Source: Bacteroides sp.
GTDB taxonomy: Bacteria > Bacteroidota > Bacteroidia > Bacteroidales > Bacteroidaceae
DNA: 36,068 bases
Reading direction: 5' to 3'
Assembly: GCA_021203515.1 (NCBI GenBank)
Contig: JAJQAY010000105.1
Coordinates: 1 to 36,068 of the forward strand
Part shown: one piece after another, positions 28,602 through 35,976 of the stretch
Layout of the letters: each line of letters opens with the position of its first letter
How positions within the stretch are numbered: position 1 is the first letter of the stretch
Notes under the pieces: generated by a model
Told to the model about the DNA's origin: nothing
The model's input: the letters and a program-made list of their open reading frames with translations, nothing else
Database searches by the model: none
Position numbers and translations under genes: made by a program

Positions 28602-28609
28602 TACCTTTG
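28602..28609 (+). promoter_or_regulatory. Possible -7 box of the yeiH-type gene
   Basis: TACCTTTG matches TAnnTTTG, but no TTTG lies 19-21 bases upstream. This would fit activation by the neighbouring LysR protein, which is a suggestion only. Confidence 0.4.
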
Positions 28610-28650
28610 CAGCGGTTTAAAGAATAAATAGTAACATTAAATTAAAATCT

Positions 28651-29727
28651 ATGTTCAGTCGTGGAAACAGAGGCAATACTATGCATGGCGTTTTATTGAT
28701 TGCCTTATTCTCTTTTTCAGCCTTTTATATCGCTGAGATTCCTTTCGTAAAAAGTCTTTCATTCAGTCCCTTGATTGTAGGTATCATTTTGGGTATGTTG
28801 TATGCCAACAGCTTGCGCAACCATTTGCCGGAGACGTGGGTGCCCGGTATCAAGTTTTGTACGAAGCAGGTGTTGCGTGCAGGTATCGTGCTGTATGGTT
28901 TTCGCCTGACTTTGACACAAGTAGCGGAAGTGGGGCTGCCTGCAATCGTTATCGATACTATTATCGTCGGCGGAACTATTTTCCTGGGTATCTGGTTGGG
29001 TAAATTGCTGAAACTTGATAAAGATACGTCGTTGATGACCTCTACCGGTAGTGCCATTTGTGGTGCGGCTGCCGTGTTGGGTGCAGAGCCGGTGGTCAGA
29101 TGTGAAGGGCATAAAACGGCGATTGCGGTGTCCACTGTTGTTATATTCGGTACGATTTCAATGTTCCTGTATCCTATCATGTATCGTGCCGGCTTGCTGG
29201 ACGGACTGAGTAATATGGGAGTCGCTATTTATACGGGCAGTACGTTGCATGAAGTAGCGCATGTGGCTGGTGCAGGCAATGCAATGGACCCGACCGATGT
29301 GCTCGGCATTGCCGGACCGGCAACTATTACCAAGATGATTCGCGTGATGATGCTGGCGCCGGTTTTAGTCATTATGAGTCTTGCGTTGGCAGGACGTAAG
29401 AAAGTGGACGCTGAGGGTAAGGTTATCAAAAGCAAGATTACAATCCCTTGGTTTGCTTTCGGTTTCATCGGCATCATTTGTTTGAACTCCCTCTTGCAAT
29501 ATCTTTTTGATGTACCGACAGTGAAAGATATTCCTTTGAATGGCACTATCGAGTATATCGATACGTTTATGCTTACAATGGCGATGACCGCTCTAGGTAC
29601 TGACACTAGCATCGACAAGTTCAAACAAGCGGGTGCCAAACCGTTCGTACTGGCTTTCCTACTCTATATCTGGTTGGTAGCCGGTGGCTATTTGCTGGCA
29701 AAGTATCTGGTACCTGTACTCGCTTGA
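28651..29727 (+). CDS. YeiH/YadS-type putative sulfate exporter
   Basis: 358 residues, about ten membrane helices, of the conserved UPF0324/YeiH family. Recognisable pieces are GIILGMLYANSLRNHLPE, KQVLRAGIVLYGFRLTLTQ, the SAICGAAAVLGAEPV loop, and TGSTLHEVAHVAGAGNAMDP. Transport of sulfate or a related anion is proposed for the family; no direct evidence here. It follows the LysR gene by 116 bases. Its stop is one base from the convergent end of the UpxY-like gene. Confidence 0.9.
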   Translation: MFSRGNRGNTMHGVLLIALFSFSAFYIAEIPFVKSLSFSPLIVGIILGMLYANSLRNHLPETWVPGIKFCTKQVLRAGIVLYGFRLTLTQVAEVGLPAIVIDTIIVGGTIFLGIWLGKLLKLDKDTSLMTSTGSAICGAAAVLGAEPVVRCEGHKTAIAVSTVVIFGTISMFLYPIMYRAGLLDGLSNMGVAIYTGSTLHEVAHVAGAGNAMDPTDVLGIAGPATITKMIRVMMLAPVLVIMSLALAGRKKVDAEGKVIKSKITIPWFAFGFIGIICLNSLLQYLFDVPTVKDIPLNGTIEYIDTFMLTMAMTALGTDTSIDKFKQAGAKPFVLAFLLYIWLVAGGYLLAKYLVPVLA

Positions 29728-29728
29728 T

Positions 29729-30019
29729 TTATTGTAAACTCAAGGTACTTAATGGGAGGATAGGGTAGTGCTTCTGCACATTTTGCACTTCCTCTTCGGA
29801 TGCATATATGAATACATATTTCGATACGGTCGGGGTGTGTATTTCTTTTATATGTCCTGCCCATCGACGCTGAACCGGAGTCAGTGGAAGATATGCAACA
29901 AATCCGTCTTTCTCCAGTTCCGCCTTTGTTTTCAGTTCGGAGTGCGGGCCGGTCAATACGATATACCACAAGCGTGATTTATTCAAATGCTCTATTATAT
30001 TGTGATGTTGAGAAGTCAT
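29729..30019 (-). CDS. UpxY-like NusG N-domain protein without KOW domain
   Basis: 96 residues. LWYIVLTGPHSELKTKAELE and FVAYLPLTPVQRRWAGHIKE then VFIYASEEEVQNV form a single NGN domain of the NusG/UpxY type, which contacts RNA polymerase. Standard UpxY proteins are about 170-190 residues and carry a KOW domain; here the frame ends right after the NGN. No capsule genes follow. The start lies three bases after the stop of the restored 198-residue membrane-protein frame, so they form an operon. Confidence 0.8.
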   Translation of the reverse strand: MTSQHHNIIEHLNKSRLWYIVLTGPHSELKTKAELEKDGFVAYLPLTPVQRRWAGHIKEIHTPTVSKYVFIYASEEEVQNVQKHYPILPLSTLSLQ

Positions 30020-30022
30020 GGC

Positions 30023-30620
30023 TTACTTTGCTGGTGATACAATGAAATCGAATATATTAAAGAATTGAGGTGCATTGCCGATGCTTATCGGTAGAACAAT
30101 GGTAACTGCGGCATGATTTCCTTTCTTGATATTTTGTCTGCTATATATCTTTGCCGACTTTTTTGTCTGTAACGAGTTTAGCAGCAGTGATGTTCCAAGT
30201 CATTTCGGAATTGCTTTTCACTGTTTCCTCTGTGAGTTGGCTCTCTATCGTGGGAGGGTACATACATACTCCGGAAGCCATTCCATTGACAGTAAATTCG
30301 GCATTTTTCCAGTTGACGGCAATATCTTCGGTAGAAGTATTCCGAAGTACGACTTTCCATGAACCGGAACCGGGGATGAACTGGTAAACCATCTTATCCT
30401 TACTATATTCTAATTTGCCTTTGTCATTTTGATACCATTTGAAGGAAATATTACAATCTCCATCTTTGTACTGGGCATGAAGAGCCATTGGGAATATGAG
30501 AAACAAAAAAGCAATGAGGCAATTAAGCCGCTTATACTTTTTGTAGTCGCAATATGTCCATACAACAATTGAAAGTATGCAAATAGGTATTGCAATTAAA
30601 ATCCAGGATATCAGGGTCAT
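30023..30620 (-). CDS. Unknown membrane-anchored or secreted protein, frameshifted at its C-terminus
   Basis: As written it reads 159 residues to a stop at 30141. The frame continues without a stop in another phase for about 40 residues (SRQNIKKGNHAAVTIVLPIS) to a stop at 30023-30025. Removing one A from an A6 run on the coding strand (T6 at 30158-30163) joins them into about 198 residues. Two hydrophobic segments at 1-20 and 34-48 are followed by AQYKDGDC, so the second may act as a signal peptide, with a beta-rich domain (SWKVVLRNTSTEDIAVNWK) outside the membrane. No family recognised. Confidence 0.65.
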
Positions 30621-30660
30621 GGCGTTATTTGTTAATGTTTTGTTTGTACTAAATTGCAGG

Positions 30661-30692
30661 CAAAAGTATTATAAAATAATATATAAATCAAG
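30661..30692 (-). promoter_or_regulatory. Promoter of the two-gene UpxY-like operon
   Basis: Minus strand TACTTTTG (30668-30661) is an exact -7 box; a CTTGA at 30692-30688 supplies a TTG at about the right distance for the -33 element. Confidence 0.5.
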
Positions 30693-30762
30693 TAATTTGT
30701 GAAAGAATGCGAACGATATCTTAATTTTAATGAGAGTAGGGACAGTATTTCTCTTTTCATGG

Positions 30763-30792
30763 TGTAACAAAACCTTTCTTTTCTCGTCTAAT
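30763..30792 (+). promoter_or_regulatory. ECF-type promoter upstream of the sigma gene
   Basis: TGTAACA at 30763-30769 and CGTCTAAT at 30785-30792, with 16 bases between GTAAC and CGTC, match typical ECF sigma promoters (-35 with AAC, -10 CGTC). This suggests the operon is read by an ECF factor, probably its own product. Confidence 0.55.
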
Positions 30793-30824
30793 GGGTATAG
30801 ATATTAAGAATTTATTAAGAAAAC

Positions 30825-31340
30825 ATGGACGCTGAGAGTTTTAAAAAGGAATTTCTGCCCTATCATCGCAAGTTGTATCTCGTGGCTTACAAGCTTCTGG
30901 AGAATGCAGCCGATGCTGAGGATTTGATACAAGAGGCTTATTTGAAACTATGAAACAAGCGGGAGGGGCTGGCTGTCATCAGTAATCCGGAAGCATTCAG
31001 CGTCACATTGGTCAAGAATATGTGTTTTGATTTGCTTCGTTCCGGCAAATATGCCTTGAGCAAGCAGACGGTGGAACTGACAACCGTACACGACATGCAA
31101 CTTGCCGATGACTTGGAACTGCGGGAGGAGGCGCAGCAGGTGCGTCGCATCATTGCCCATCTGCCCGAACAGCAACAGCGGATTGTTGCGCTTCGTGATG
31201 TAAAAGGTTGTTCTTATGAAGAAATAGAGCGCATTACCGGGTTGGGGGCTACCAATGTTCGTGTACTGCTGTCTCGTGCAAGGAAAAAGATACGTGATGA
31301 ATTTAATAAATGGAGTAACTATGAAAATAGAGGAAATTGA
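30825..31340 (+). pseudogene. ECF-type RNA polymerase sigma factor with an internal TGA
   Basis: From ATG 30825 the frame encodes sigma region 2 (FLPYHRKLYLVAYKLLENAADAE, then DLIQEAYLKL), hits TGA at 30951-30953, then continues unbroken as NKREGLAVISNPEAFSVTLV through region 4 (EEIERITGLGATNVRVLLSR) to 31340. In related factors the interrupted position is Trp (LKLW), which is one base from TGA. As written, the product would lack most of region 2.3-4, or, if restarted downstream (for example ATG 31020), lack region 2. Next to it is an anti-sigma-like gene with a 20-base overlap, and an ECF-type promoter upstream, so the operon otherwise looks functional. Confidence 0.85.
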
Positions 31341-31854
31341 AAGACTGCTCGCCAAGTTTTACGGAGGGAATACTACCGAGAGCGAGGAAGAGGTGTTGAA
31401 AGATTATTTCAGGACGGAGGATGTGCCCATATCTCTGCAAAAAGAGAGGGAGCTTTTCCTTGGCTTTTTTTGCCTGGATGCCGTGCCGGAGGATTGTGCT
31501 CCGGCCGGGTTGGGAGATAAATTGAGCCGGATGATTGACGAAAAGGCGGAAGAGGAACAGTTGTTCTTCCACCGCAACAGGTCTAAGCGCAATTGGCGTT
31601 GGATAGGGGGGGGGATTGCCGCTACTTTGCTGCTGCTGACAGGCCTTGGCTATAGTATCGGCACTATGGAAAGCGAAGTGTGTCCGCCTACTCCTCAAGA
31701 CACATTCTCCAATCCTAAGGTAGCTTACGAGGTGCTTCAGGCTACTTTGCTGGAAGTATCTGCCAACCTGAACAAAGGTATAGAGCAAGTGCAGGAAGCG
31801 CGGGAGGATGTAACGAAAATAAATAAGGAAATCTTAAACGAAATTCAACAATAA
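31321..31854 (+). CDS. Anti-sigma-factor-like single-pass membrane protein
   Basis: 177 residues from ATG 31321; the open frame extends 22 codons upstream but that part overlaps the sigma gene and does not look conserved. A cytoplasmic part of about 95 residues (IEEIERLLAKFYGGNTTES) that resembles the zinc-less anti-sigma type, one helix (about 97-119, IGGGIAATLLLLTGLGY), and a periplasmic coiled-coil tail. It starts inside the sigma gene and precedes the DUF4252 gene by five bases. Its helix is encoded across a G9 run at 31606-31614, in frame as read. Confidence 0.75.
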   Translation: MKIEEIERLLAKFYGGNTTESEEEVLKDYFRTEDVPISLQKERELFLGFFCLDAVPEDCAPAGLGDKLSRMIDEKAEEEQLFFHRNRSKRNWRWIGGGIAATLLLLTGLGYSIGTMESEVCPPTPQDTFSNPKVAYEVLQATLLEVSANLNKGIEQVQEAREDVTKINKEILNEIQQ

Positions 31855-31859
31855 AGATT

Positions 31860-32429
31860 ATGAAAACATTGAGAATGATGTTGGCAGGCACACTGCTGTT
31901 GTTGCCTTTGCTTTGCCAGGCACAGAAGAATTTGTTTGACAAGTATAATGATCTGAAAGGGGTGTCGTCGGTCTATATATCCAAGGCGATGATTGATATG
32001 AACCAGAACCTCTTTGCCAAGGATGTCTATATAGGTAAGGTGTCGGGACAGTTGAACTCTGTGCAGGTGCTTTCTACAATGGACAATAATGTAAAGAAAG
32101 ACATGCGTAAGGACCTTCATTCGCTGGTGCAGAACTCCAAGTATGAGCTCTTGATGAAGCAGAAAGGAGTCGTCTCCAGTTCCGAGTTCTATATCAACCG
32201 CAAGGGGGAGAGGGTGAAAGAACTGATTATGATTATTGACGGGGCGGCCACGCTGAAGTTTGTATATCTGGAGGGAGACATGACCTTGAAAGATATTCAG
32301 AATATCATGCTGCATCAAAGTTCCGGTTGGAATGTTGATAGCGATGTTTATCAGATACCCGGGTTGGAACTGGCTGATGCCGATGCCTGGGAACAGTTTG
32401 CCAGAGACATGGAGAAACTTAGCGAGTAA
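31860..32429 (+). CDS. DUF4252 domain protein
   Basis: 189 residues with a signal peptide ending LLCQAQ. The domain begins LFDKYNDLKGVSSVYISKAM, the typical DUF4252 opening, and contains SKYELLMKQKG and a C-terminal QSSGWNVDSDV. The family occurs in ECF sigma operons of Bacteroides; function not known to me. It is exported, probably periplasmic. It closes the sigma operon. Confidence 0.85.
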   Translation: MKTLRMMLAGTLLLLPLLCQAQKNLFDKYNDLKGVSSVYISKAMIDMNQNLFAKDVYIGKVSGQLNSVQVLSTMDNNVKKDMRKDLHSLVQNSKYELLMKQKGVVSSSEFYINRKGERVKELIMIIDGAATLKFVYLEGDMTLKDIQNIMLHQSSGWNVDSDVYQIPGLELADADAWEQFARDMEKLSE

Positions 32430-32450
32430 GTATCTTCCGATTAATAAAAG

Positions 32451-32491
32451 AACGGAGTGAAGTTATCTATTCAAGAGAACTTCACTCCGTT
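32451..32491. terminator. Bidirectional terminator between DUF4252 and recA
   Basis: AACGGAGTGAAGTT (32451-32464) is the exact reverse complement of 32478-32491, followed by TTT on the plus side and preceded by AAAAG on the other, so it can serve both convergent operons. Confidence 0.85.
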
Positions 32492-32531
32492 TTTAGTTTT
32501 TATCTTGCCATTCCTTTAGGAATATACTTTC

Positions 32532-33572
32532 TTATTTGTCTTTCCTCAGTTCTGCGAAGATAAGTCCTTCCAGCTCTTCTGCCAGTTCCGGATTATCCAG
32601 AATAACTTGCTTGGCGGCATCGCGTCCCTGTGCAATCTTCGTGTCATTATAGCTGAACCAAGAGCCGCTTTTCTTGATGATACCCAAGTCTGCACCCAGG
32701 TCGATGATTTCTCCGGCACGGGAGATACCTTCACCAAACATGATGTCGAACTCTGCACGGCGGAAGGGAGGAGCCACTTTGTTCTTCACTACTTTCACCT
32801 TCGTCTGCTTACCGATTACCTCTTCGCCATTCTTGATAGCCTGGCTTCCGCGGATGTCGATGCGCACGGATGCGTAGAATTTCAAAGCATTACCACCGGT
32901 AGTCGTCTCAGGATTGCCGAACATCACACCAATCTTCTCGCGCAACTGGTTGATGAAGATACAAGTAGTGCGTGTCTTGCTCACCGTTCCGGTCAGTTTA
33001 CGCAAGGCTTGTGACATGAGGCGTGCCTGAAGTCCGACTTTGTTTTCACCCATATCACCCTCTATTTCAGCTTTGGGCGTCAGGGCGGCTACGGAGTCGA
33101 TAACGATGATGTCGATGGCGGAGGAACGGATTAGCTGCTCGGCTATCTCCAGTGCCTGTTCGCCGTTGTCCGGTTGGGAGATGAAAAGATTATCTACATC
33201 CACGCCTAGCTTGGCGGCATAGAAGCGGTCGAAGGCGTGTTCCGCGTCGATAAATGCAGCGATACCGCCTGCTTTCTGTGCTTCGGCAATGGCATGGATG
33301 GCCAAAGTCGTCTTACCGGAAGACTCCGGACCGTAGATTTCGACGATACGTCCGCGGGGATAACCGCCTACGCCCAATGCTACGTTCAGTCCGATGGAAC
33401 CGGTGGGGATTACTTCTATTTGTTCGACGGCGTTGTCGCCCATTTTCATGATAGACCCTTTGCCGAAACTCTTCTCTATCTTGTCCATGGCGGCTTGCAG
33501 GGCTTTCAGCTTTTCGCTGGACGCCATGCCGCCACCTTCGTTTTCAAAAATAAGTTCGTCTTTCTTTGCCAT
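32532..33572 (-). CDS. recA: Recombinase RecA
   Basis: 346 residues, full length. Walker A GPESSGKT at 81-88, the conserved IDAEHAFD, Walker B region [19 protein letters not shown], the [21 protein letters not shown] loop L2 and [17 protein letters not shown]. No lesion is visible. It is the last gene of a minus-strand run, five bases after bcp. I see no LexA box in the short gap upstream, so control would be from farther upstream. Confidence 0.97.
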   Translation of the reverse strand: MAKKDELIFENEGGGMASSEKLKALQAAMDKIEKSFGKGSIMKMGDNAVEQIEVIPTGSIGLNVALGVGGYPRGRIVEIYGPESSGKTTLAIHAIAEAQKAGGIAAFIDAEHAFDRFYAAKLGVDVDNLFISQPDNGEQALEIAEQLIRSSAIDIIVIDSVAALTPKAEIEGDMGENKVGLQARLMSQALRKLTGTVSKTRTTCIFINQLREKIGVMFGNPETTTGGNALKFYASVRIDIRGSQAIKNGEEVIGKQTKVKVVKNKVAPPFRRAEFDIMFGEGISRAGEIIDLGADLGIIKKSGSWFSYNDTKIAQGRDAAKQVILDNPELAEELEGLIFAELRKDK

Positions 33573-33577
33573 AACTA

Positions 33578-34024
33578 TTATAAGATTTGTGCAGCATGAT
33601 TGCTGGTTTTTATTTCTTTGGGAGAGATGATGCGCTCAATCACTCCCTCTTCATTAATAATAAAGGTGGTGCGGAAAGTCCCCATGTACTTGCGTCCGTA
33701 CATGCTCTTTTCGCCCCATACGCCGAATTGCTCCACCAACTTCTTGTCCGTGTCGGCAATCAGGGTGAAAGGCAGGTTGTTCTTTTCGATGAACTTCTGG
33801 TGCGACTTTTCGTTGTCCACGCTCACACCGATTACTTCGTAGCCGGCTTTGCGCAGTTCGGAATAGTTGTCGCGCAGGTTGCAGGCCTCGGCCGTGCAAC
33901 CGGAAGTCATGTCTTTGGGATAGAAGCAAAGTACGATCTTCTTTCCTTTATAATCGCTCAGGCGGATTTCTTCGCCTTTCTCGTTGATGCCCAATATCTC
34001 GGGCGCTTTATCTCCTACGTTCAC
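33578..34024 (-). CDS. bcp: Thioredoxin-dependent peroxiredoxin Bcp
   Basis: 148 residues of the BCP/PrxQ type. The peroxidatic Cys 43 and resolving Cys 48 are in [17 protein letters not shown]. It reduces peroxides with thioredoxin. Co-directional with recA (five-base gap). Confidence 0.95.
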   Translation of the reverse strand: MNVGDKAPEILGINEKGEEIRLSDYKGKKIVLCFYPKDMTSGCTAEACNLRDNYSELRKAGYEVIGVSVDNEKSHQKFIEKNNLPFTLIADTDKKLVEQFGVWGEKSMYGRKYMGTFRTTFIINEEGVIERIISPKEIKTSNHAAQIL

Positions 34025-34029
34025 GTTAT

Positions 34030-34094
34030 TTAGTGTTTAGTGATTAGTGCTTAGTGATTAGTATCATCGCTAATCACTAAGCACTAAACACTAA
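34030..34094. repeat. Heptamer repeat and hairpin between the saccharopine-dehydrogenase gene and bcp
   Basis: TTAGTGT, TTAGTGA, TTAGTGC, TTAGTGA and TTAG follow in tandem at 34030-34061 (unit 7 bp). Positions 34037-34061 pair with 34070-34094 with one mismatch, giving a 25-base stem. It lies within the co-directional gap of 79 bases. Confidence 0.85.
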
Positions 34095-34103
34095 TCGTTA
34101 AAT

Positions 34104-35297
34104 TTAAAGTTCCAGGTCACCGTCGATAACCTCGTGCCACGGCAGGCCTTGCTTGTTGAGCTGCTCCATGAAGGGGTCGGGGTTGAACTCTTCCACATTC
34201 CACACGCCCGGTTTCTTCCACAGACCTTTGAGGAACATCATGGCGCCAATCATGGCCGGTACGCCGGTGGTGTAGCTGACGCCATGCATACCCGTCTCTT
34301 TGTAAGCCTCCTGATGGCTACAGTTATTATATACATAATAGGTACGTTCCTTCCCGTCCTTCAATCCGCGGATGCGGCAACCGATGGAGGTTTCTCCTTC
34401 GTAGTTCTCGCCCAAGTCCTGCGGATTGGGGAGCACGGCCTTCAGGAATTGCAGCGGAACAATCTTCATGCCGTTGTATTCCACTTCGTCGATGCGGGCC
34501 ATGCCGATGTTCTGAATGACGCGCAGGTGCGTCAGGTATTCCTGGCCGAAGGTCATCCAGAAGCGGGCACGCTTGATGGTGGGGAAGTTCTTCACCAACG
34601 ACTCCAGTTCTTCGTGATAGAGCAGATAGGAGTCGCGCGGGCCGACGTTCGGATAGGTCAGGTCTTTGTGGATTTCCAAAGGCTGGGTCGTTATCCACTG
34701 GCCGTTTTCATAATACCGTCCGTTTTGCGTAATCTCGCGGATGTTGATTTCCGGATTGAAGTTGGTGGCAAATGCCTTGTGATGGTTTCCGGCATTGCAG
34801 TCCACGATGTCCAGATACTGTATTTCGTCAAAATAATGCTTGGCGGCGTAGGCGGTATAGATGCCGCTTACTCCCGGGTCGAACCCGCAACCGAGGATGG
34901 CGGTCAGCCCGGCCTCTTCGAAACGTTTCTTGTAGGCCCATTGCCAACTGTACTCAAAGTGAGCTACGTCTTTCGGCTCGTAGTTGGCGGTGTCCAGATA
35001 GTTGACACCAGTCTTCAGGCATGCCTCCATGATGGTGAGGTCCTGATAGGGGAGGGCTACGTTTATGACGATTTCAGGTTTGAAACTATTGAAGAGTGCC
35101 ACCAGTTCGTCTACACTGTCCGCATCGACTTGGGCGGTCTGGATGTTAGGGTTGCCGATTGCTTTTACAACGGCGTCACATTTGGACTTGGTGCGGCTGG
35201 CAATCATGATTTCTATGAACACGTCCGGATTTTGAGCCACTTTGTGCGCAACAACGGTACCTACACCGCCTGCACCGATAATAAGAACTTTACCCAT
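34104..35297 (-). CDS. Saccharopine-dehydrogenase-family protein (probable carboxyspermidine-type dehydrogenase)
   Basis: About 397 residues from ATG 35297 (MGKVLIIGAGGVGTVVAHKV); a TTG 15 bases upstream is in frame but less likely. The GAGGVG Rossmann loop is followed by SRTKSKCDAVVKA, and a C-terminal part with GMHGVSYTTGVPAMIGAMM. This layout matches bacterial carboxy(nor)spermidine dehydrogenases, which make polyamines together with a decarboxylase; no such decarboxylase is in the window, so saccharopine chemistry is also possible. It is the first gene of the run with bcp and recA. Confidence 0.88.
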   Translation of the reverse strand: MGKVLIIGAGGVGTVVAHKVAQNPDVFIEIMIASRTKSKCDAVVKAIGNPNIQTAQVDADSVDELVALFNSFKPEIVINVALPYQDLTIMEACLKTGVNYLDTANYEPKDVAHFEYSWQWAYKKRFEEAGLTAILGCGFDPGVSGIYTAYAAKHYFDEIQYLDIVDCNAGNHHKAFATNFNPEINIREITQNGRYYENGQWITTQPLEIHKDLTYPNVGPRDSYLLYHEELESLVKNFPTIKRARFWMTFGQEYLTHLRVIQNIGMARIDEVEYNGMKIVPLQFLKAVLPNPQDLGENYEGETSIGCRIRGLKDGKERTYYVYNNCSHQEAYKETGMHGVSYTTGVPAMIGAMMFLKGLWKKPGVWNVEEFNPDPFMEQLNKQGLPWHEVIDGDLEL

Positions 35298-35345
35298 TTC
35301 TTCTACTTGCAAGAGTTTTAAATATGATTATCATTTTTCGAAGAG

Positions 35346-35353
35346 CAAATATA
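35346..35353 (-). promoter_or_regulatory. Possible -7 box of the saccharopine-dehydrogenase-family operon
   Basis: TATATTTG on the minus strand matches TAnnTTTG, about 50 bases before the ATG. No clear -33 box. Confidence 0.4.
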
Positions 35354-35519
35354 AGGTTTAATTCTCAGAAAAATGCTATTCGATAATAGAATGTTCACCT
35401 AAATTAATTCGGTGCGGCAGGAGGGGTGGGGACTGCTTTGTATACTTAGGGGGGGTCGTATACTTAGAGGGACTGGGTCGGTACCTTAGCCATCCTCACT
35501 CGTAGGGTGAGAGGTCAAA

Positions 35520-35630
35520 ACACCCGGATGCTAGCTGTGAAAACACCCGGATGTTTTAGTATAAAACATCCCCATGTTTTGATGCATAACATCCGGATGT
35601 TTTGATGCATAACATCCGGATGTTTTTGGG
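35520..35630. repeat. Palindrome array B, exact 23 bp period, core CATCCGGATG
   Basis: CCGGATG (CCCCATG in the third unit) starts at 35524, 35547, 35570, 35593 and 35616: intervals of 23 bases throughout. Units four and five contain the perfect palindrome AACATCCGGATGTT, and units three to five also share the spacer TTGATGCAT. Confidence 0.9.
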
Positions 35631-35690
35631 TCTCGGTCCTAGGGTGAAGTGGACTCGGTCCTGGGGTGAGGTAGGCTAGGTCCTAGGGTG
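35631..35690. repeat. Palindrome array C, 22 bp period, core GGTCCTAGGGTGA
   Basis: GGTCCT starts at 35635, 35657 and 35679, followed by AGGGTGA in units one and three and GGGGTGA in unit two. The CCTAGG centre is palindromic. It abuts array B without a gap. Confidence 0.8.
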
Positions 35691-35768
35691 AGCCTATAAC
35701 TCACTTAGTTACGAATAACTGATTATGCGAATTCGGTGGTTGATGACGGCTTATCTGAATGGGAATTT

Positions 35769-35868
35769 ATTGAAACGCAGATTAACGCAGATTTTCGCAG
35801 ATTATAAGGCTGCGCTATCCTTAGGTATAAAATTCTTTGCGAAAATCTGCGTTAATCTGCGTTTCAAT
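35769..35868. repeat. Long palindrome of the AACGCAGATTAACGCAG family
   Basis: The 31-base arm at 35769-35799 is the exact reverse complement of 35838-35868, with a 38-base loop. The arms share most of their sequence with the inner palindrome at 19056-19135, so this is a dispersed element. Confidence 0.9.
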
Positions 35869-35976
35869 TATAACCCGCTAAATTATCATTTACTTCATTT
35901 CTGTACGGGTTTTGAGTTAAAATACGGATACGTGGACTAAGCGGATGAATACGGACTTTCAATAATCTGTAGTATC

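Noticed and set aside
30951..30953. TGA as selenocysteine or recoded codon
   Set aside because: The residue is Trp in relatives, no catalytic Cys position is involved, and other genes in the window use TGA as a stop (for example 10.5-16.5 kb frames).
34134..35321. Plus-strand open frame (395 codons) opposite the saccharopine-dehydrogenase-family gene
   Set aside because: Antisense shadow; the minus-strand frame has a Rossmann loop and a family end motif.
35725..35940. 71-codon open frame at the right end
   Set aside because: It runs through the palindrome at 35769-35868 (KRRLTQIFA...FAKICVNLRFN is the repeat in translation); the same words appear in a minus-strand frame across the repeat at 19085-19140.
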